Origin: CAYYJM01 sp964471755
GTDB lineage: Bacteria > Planctomycetota > Planctomycetia > Gemmatales > Gemmataceae
DNA length: 26,884 bases
Assembly (NCBI GenBank): GCA_964471755.1
Contig: CAYYJM010000056.1
Span: 1-26,884 of the forward strand
Direction: 5' to 3'
Positions 23,728 to 26,884 of the stretch are shown piece after piece. Numbering within the stretch: the stretch's first letter is position 1; the number at the start of each line of letters is the position of its first letter. A program made the position numbers and the translations under genes. Below the pieces are notes generated by a model that was not told the DNA's origin, made no database searches, and saw only the letters and a program-made list of their open reading frames with translations.

Positions 23728-26535
23728 ATGTCGTGGTCCGATGCCTGCCTCGGTTTCGTGCGCAAGTACGGCAAGGCGGCGAAGGCCGTCGCCGGGGCCG
23801 TGCTGAACGTCGTCGCTCCGGGCAGTGCCGCCCTGGTCGGCCTGGTCGGTAACGCCTGCGATGCGGCCCACGAGCTGGCCGACACCCGCTTCGAGGAACA
23901 CCTCCTCCAGGCGACGCGGCAGAACGCCGGCGAGCTGCAACGGCTCGGCGAACTGTTCGCTCTCCTCCAGGGCGACCTCGCTCGACTGTGCGACAGGGCG
24001 AACGAGGAGGCCGAGGTCACGCACCAGTCGATCGAGATCGAGGCGACCGTCCGCAAGGCCCTGGCCCGCGAGCCGAACCTCGTCGCGTCCCTGCGCAAGC
24101 TCGACGCCCTGACCAGCCGGTTCGACTGCCTCGAAGCCCAGAACCGCCGGCTGCTCGAAGGCCAGGACGAGATGCTGCCGATCCTGCGTCGGCTGAATCG
24201 CGTCGCCGACTTCATCGACGAGTGCGTCGGTGCCGGCCTGACGCCGCGCGACCTGGCCGAATCGCTGCGTCAGCGTCAGGACGCCGTTGCCGACATCCAG
24301 CAGGGCCGGGCCGGCGCGGCCCGGACGCAGGTCGTCGCCCTGGAAGGCCGACTGCGCTCCTCGGCCACGGTCCACGTTCTCGCGGCCGGTGCGGCCGTCG
24401 TCGATGGTGATTTCCCCGGGGTTCAGCGGGAACTCGGCAAGGCCGTGCGGATGAAGCCGGACGACGCCGAGTTGGGCGAACTGCACCGCCGGGCGACGGT
24501 GCTGGCCACGTCGGCGAAGGTCGGCACGTCGCGGCATCCGCAGCCGACGCCGGCCGGGACCCCGGCACGCTTGCAGGTCAGCGACGTTCTCGACGGCTGG
24601 ACTCTGGAGGCGCGGCTCGGTTCCGGCGGCTGGGGCCAGGTCTTCCGCGCCCGGCGTGGCGACGAGGTGCGGGCCCTCAAGGTGATGCACCCGGAACTGA
24701 GTGCCGACGAGCGTTTCGGCGACCGCTTCCGGGCCGAGGTGCTGGCCCTGGCCCGGTTGCCGCTGCACGCGAACCTCGTTCGCATCCACACGTTCAACAA
24801 GTCGTCCGATCGCGGCTGCTGGTATCTGGTGATGGAACACCTCGACGGCCCGACGCTGGAGCAGCAGCTAAGCCAGAAGGGGCCGTTGGCCGTGGGCCAG
24901 GTGCGGACGGTCTTCACGGCCGTGGCCGAGGGACTGGGCCAGGCTCACGCGGCGGGGCTGTATCATCGCGACATCAAGCCGAGCAACCTGATCTTCCGGC
25001 GGAGCGATCAGAAGCTCGTCCTGGTCGATTTCGGTCTGGCGATCCTCTCCGCTGACGCCGGGCAGACACAGATCGGCGGCCGGACCCTCCAGTTCGCGCC
25101 GCTGGAACAGCGGCGCGGTCACGATCCGGCCATCGTCGAGCGACGCCGACAGGCGGACGCTCGCAGCGACGTCTACAGCCTGGCGGCGACGATGTACTTC
25201 GCCCTGCTGCACGACCGGCCCGACGTGCGCGGCCTGTTCGATGCCGAGCAGGCACCCACGGACCTGCGCGCCGTCCTGGCCCGTGCCCTGCATCCGACAA
25301 ACCCAGCCCAGCGACACGCCAGCGGGGCGGAACTCGCCGAGGCGCTGCGAGCCCCGGCGGCTCCGGTGGTCGTTTCACCTCCCGCCCAGGAGACGCCGAC
25401 GCAGCAGCGCATCAAGCGGTTCAAGGCCGAGGCGGCCGACCGTCATGCCGACGTACGGGCGTTGCTGGAACTGTACGAATTCGAGGCGGCCGGCGACGTG
25501 CTGGAAGCGTTCCGGCCCGAACTGGTGCCGTTCCGCGACAAGAAACTGACCGCCTCGGTCCTCACGACCCGTGACGAGCTGCGCCGTCTGGACGAGAAGA
25601 TTCAAGCCCGGCTGAACCCGATCGATCCGCACGATCGGCTGCTCCTCGGACTGCTGGGCGCGTACCTGAAGCTGAAGCCGAACCACGACGAATATCACGA
25701 ACTGGGCGCGGGGTTCCCCGCTCCCGAGGCCGGCAAGACGGTCCTGACGAACGACCTCGGCATGAAGTTCGCCTACATCCCCGATGGCACGTTCCAGATG
25801 GGCAGCCCCACGTCGGAACAGGGCCGCTACAATAACGAGACGCTGCACACGGTGACGCTGACGGAGTCGTTCTACCTCGGTGTCTATCCGGTGACGGTCG
25901 GCGAGTTCGAGAAGTTCGTTCAGGCGAAGAAGTACAGGACCGAGGCGGAGCAGGACGGCGGGGCCTATGGTCTCGTCGGCGGCCAGTGGAAGCAAGACGC
26001 CTCGATCACCTGGCGCCCCCCCGGCTTCGCGCAGACGGATCGTCATCCGGTGGTGTGCGTGAGCTGGAACGACGCCCAGGCGATGGTGGCCTGGCTGAAC
26101 GAGATCGAGGCGAAGTCGGGGCTGGTCTATTCGCTGCCGACGGAAGCGCAGTGGGAGTACGCCTGCCGGGCAGGTACGCAGACGGCCTACTTCTGGGGCA
26201 ACGACCCTGGCAAGCTCGGCGAGTACGCCTGGTTCCACGAGAACTCGGGCTACAATACCTACCCCGTGGAGACGAAGAAGGCCAACCCGTGGGGCCTCTG
26301 GCACATGTCCGGGCACGTCTGGGAATGGTGTCAGGATTGGTATGGACAACTCGGCTCTGAAAGTGGAAAAAACCCGAGAGGGTGTCTTTCAGGAGGCTCG
26401 GGCCGCGTGGTGCGTGGCGGCAGCTGGGACTTCGATGCCAGGCGCTGCCGTTCAGCGTTCCGGGTCGACTACGACCCAGCGAATCGCTACACGGGCAGCG
26501 GGTTTCGCCTCGCAGTTTCCATCCGAGCCAGGTAG
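23728..26535 (+). CDS. Ser/Thr protein kinase fused to C-terminal FGE-sulfatase (SUMF1) domain
   Basis: 935-residue modular protein. Residues 1-45 hold a hydrophobic, glycine/alanine-rich segment (AKAVAGAVLNVVAPGSAALVG), then a long helical, coiled-coil-like region to about 265 that I cannot name. A Hanks kinase spans about 288-542: GSGGWGQVF (298-306), K318 (ALKVM), HRDIKPSN with D415, and DFG D434. A helical linker (about 555-660) leads to an FGE/SUMF1 C-type-lectin-like domain (about 673-930): LGMKFAYIPDGTFQMGS, SLPTEAQWEYACRAG and GHVWEWCQDWYG. It ends with RGGSW-x6-C907-RSAFR and GFRLAV. Codons 872-892 are unusually A/T-ending (13 of 21). This kinase-FGE pairing and C-terminus match known targets of diversity-generating retroelements, though template and reverse transcriptase are not in view. 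Confidence 0.9.
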   Translation: MSWSDACLGFVRKYGKAAKAVAGAVLNVVAPGSAALVGLVGNACDAAHELADTRFEEHLLQATRQNAGELQRLGELFALLQGDLARLCDRANEEAEVTHQSIEIEATVRKALAREPNLVASLRKLDALTSRFDCLEAQNRRLLEGQDEMLPILRRLNRVADFIDECVGAGLTPRDLAESLRQRQDAVADIQQGRAGAARTQVVALEGRLRSSATVHVLAAGAAVVDGDFPGVQRELGKAVRMKPDDAELGELHRRATVLATSAKVGTSRHPQPTPAGTPARLQVSDVLDGWTLEARLGSGGWGQVFRARRGDEVRALKVMHPELSADERFGDRFRAEVLALARLPLHANLVRIHTFNKSSDRGCWYLVMEHLDGPTLEQQLSQKGPLAVGQVRTVFTAVAEGLGQAHAAGLYHRDIKPSNLIFRRSDQKLVLVDFGLAILSADAGQTQIGGRTLQFAPLEQRRGHDPAIVERRRQADARSDVYSLAATMYFALLHDRPDVRGLFDAEQAPTDLRAVLARALHPTNPAQRHASGAELAEALRAPAAPVVVSPPAQETPTQQRIKRFKAEAADRHADVRALLELYEFEAAGDVLEAFRPELVPFRDKKLTASVLTTRDELRRLDEKIQARLNPIDPHDRLLLGLLGAYLKLKPNHDEYHELGAGFPAPEAGKTVLTNDLGMKFAYIPDGTFQMGSPTSEQGRYNNETLHTVTLTESFYLGVYPVTVGEFEKFVQAKKYRTEAEQDGGAYGLVGGQWKQDASITWRPPGFAQTDRHPVVCVSWNDAQAMVAWLNEIEAKSGLVYSLPTEAQWEYACRAGTQTAYFWGNDPGKLGEYAWFHENSGYNTYPVETKKANPWGLWHMSGHVWEWCQDWYGQLGSESGKNPRGCLSGGSGRVVRGGSWDFDARRCRSAFRVDYDPANRYTGSGFRLAVSIRAR
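26404..26520 (+). other. Candidate DGR variable region (3' end of the FGE domain)
   Basis: This stretch encodes residues 893-931. Residues that vary in DGR-diversified C-type-lectin folds (901-903, 911, 913-916, 919, 921, 923-924) all have C- or T-ending codons (GAC, TTC, GAT, GTC, TAC, AAT, GGC, AGC), as expected if the template carried AAC/AAT there. The scaffold residues RGGSW, CRSA, R and GFR between them are conserved. T922 (ACG) does not fit. No template repeat is present in the window, so this remains a candidate. Confidence 0.4.
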
Positions 26536-26542
26536 GCAAGGA

Positions 26543-26625
26543 GGGAGGCATCCGGAGTGGAGTGGTACGCAGCCGAGCGCAGCGGAGCAAGCCGGCGGCG
26601 TACCACGGAGCGCAGGAGGCCTCCC
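26543..26625. repeat. Hairpin/cruciform-forming inverted repeat after the kinase-FGE gene
   Basis: The arms 26543-26570 and 26598-26625 (28 bases each) are reverse complementary at about 20 positions. This includes perfect outer (GGGAGGC/GCCTCCC) and inner (GTGGTACGC/GCGTACCAC) stems. The 27-base loop contains AGCGGAGCAAGCC. It begins 8 bases after the stop codon. No T-tract follows, so it is not a typical intrinsic terminator. Its position suits a DGR target-site cruciform, but it is larger than those usually described. Confidence 0.7.
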
Positions 26626-26712
26626 AGTATCCAGGGGTGGGACAAGACCACCGAAGCCGATTGGCTTCTCACCCCCATCTCGAATCAATAGCCCGATCAG
26701 ACACCACTACAG
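26626..26712. other. Short spacer between two palindromes
   Basis: These 87 bases between the two inverted repeats show no start codon with a ribosome binding site and no recognisable protein family. Nothing further is seen here. Confidence 0.5.
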
Positions 26713-26884
26713 CCCGGTCTGTCAGAGCCGCACACGCAGCGAGCCTTCAGGTGAGCGGAGTAAGCGCACCACGGCCTTCACGGAAGGGCAGCGGAGGCGC
26801 ATCACCGCTCACTCATCCGGGCCCTGGTACGCTTACTCCGCTCGGCCTGCGGCCTCGCTGCGTGCGCGGCTCTGACAGACCGCG
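26713..26884. repeat. Long imperfect palindrome at the window edge
   Basis: Outer arms 26715-26743 and 26854-26882 are reverse complementary at 28 of 29 positions. Inner arms 26753-26766 and 26830-26843 are perfect over 14. The short segments between them also pair partly, and weaker pairing continues to about 26776 and 26819. The result is a stem of roughly 60 bp around a loop of about 42 bases. Pairing may extend beyond the window end. It could be a mobile palindromic element, a structured RNA, or an inverted pair of repeat copies. Confidence 0.85.

Noticed and set aside
23095..26884. Template repeat or reverse transcriptase of a DGR near the kinase-FGE gene
   Set aside because: I looked for a second copy of 26404-26520 and for reverse transcriptase motifs on both strands and found neither. 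They would have to lie outside the window.

Overview
The window is high-GC, gene-dense bacterial DNA. It most likely comes from a planctomycete of the Gemmata group. The evidence is a DUF1501 Tat-exported protein, an Uma2-family protein, two very different Ser/Thr kinases (one fused to a C-terminal FGE-sulfatase/SUMF1 domain), an ECF sigma factor beside a giant macroglobulin, and secreted SGNH and glycosidase-like enzymes. This is taxonomic inference from gene content. No rRNA or tRNA gene is present to confirm it, and no CRISPR array was seen.

Layout. 2-7201 (+) holds housekeeping and central metabolism: the 3' two-thirds of ligA, a GT1-type glycosyltransferase, a HAD phosphatase, glycolate oxidase subunits GlcE and GlcF (overlapping ATGA; no GlcD here), and a nucleotidyltransferase-HD protein. 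7271-12823 (+) holds an Uma2 protein, a 56-bp inverted repeat, and three exported proteins (DUF1501, SGNH hydrolase, GH42-like glycosidase). 12858-15539 (+) is a zinc-ribbon Ser/Thr kinase with a large multi-pass membrane C-terminus. It converges on a minus-strand block, 15555-23094. In transcription order that block is a proline racemase-type 4-hydroxyproline epimerase, a DadA-type FAD oxidoreductase, an ECF sigma factor and a 1565-residue alpha-2-macroglobulin. After a 633-bp AT-richer intergenic stretch containing a 225-bp inverted-repeat element, a kinase-FGE fusion (23728-26535, +) is followed by two long palindromes up to the window edge.

The most unusual items are these. (1) The macroglobulin begins with an anti-sigma zinc finger (H27-x3-C31-x2-C34) and a transmembrane helix, lies 22 bp behind an ECF sigma gene, and keeps its thioester motif (C1085-F-E-Q1088). 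It looks like a surface protease trap that is also the anti-sigma factor. (2) The same protein carries a two-helix membrane hairpin where the bait/linker region of macroglobulins lies. (3) The kinase-FGE protein ends in a segment that resembles the variable region of a diversity-generating retroelement (DGR) target, with a local codon-usage break and hairpins just downstream. No template repeat or reverse transcriptase is in the window, so this needs the flanking sequence.
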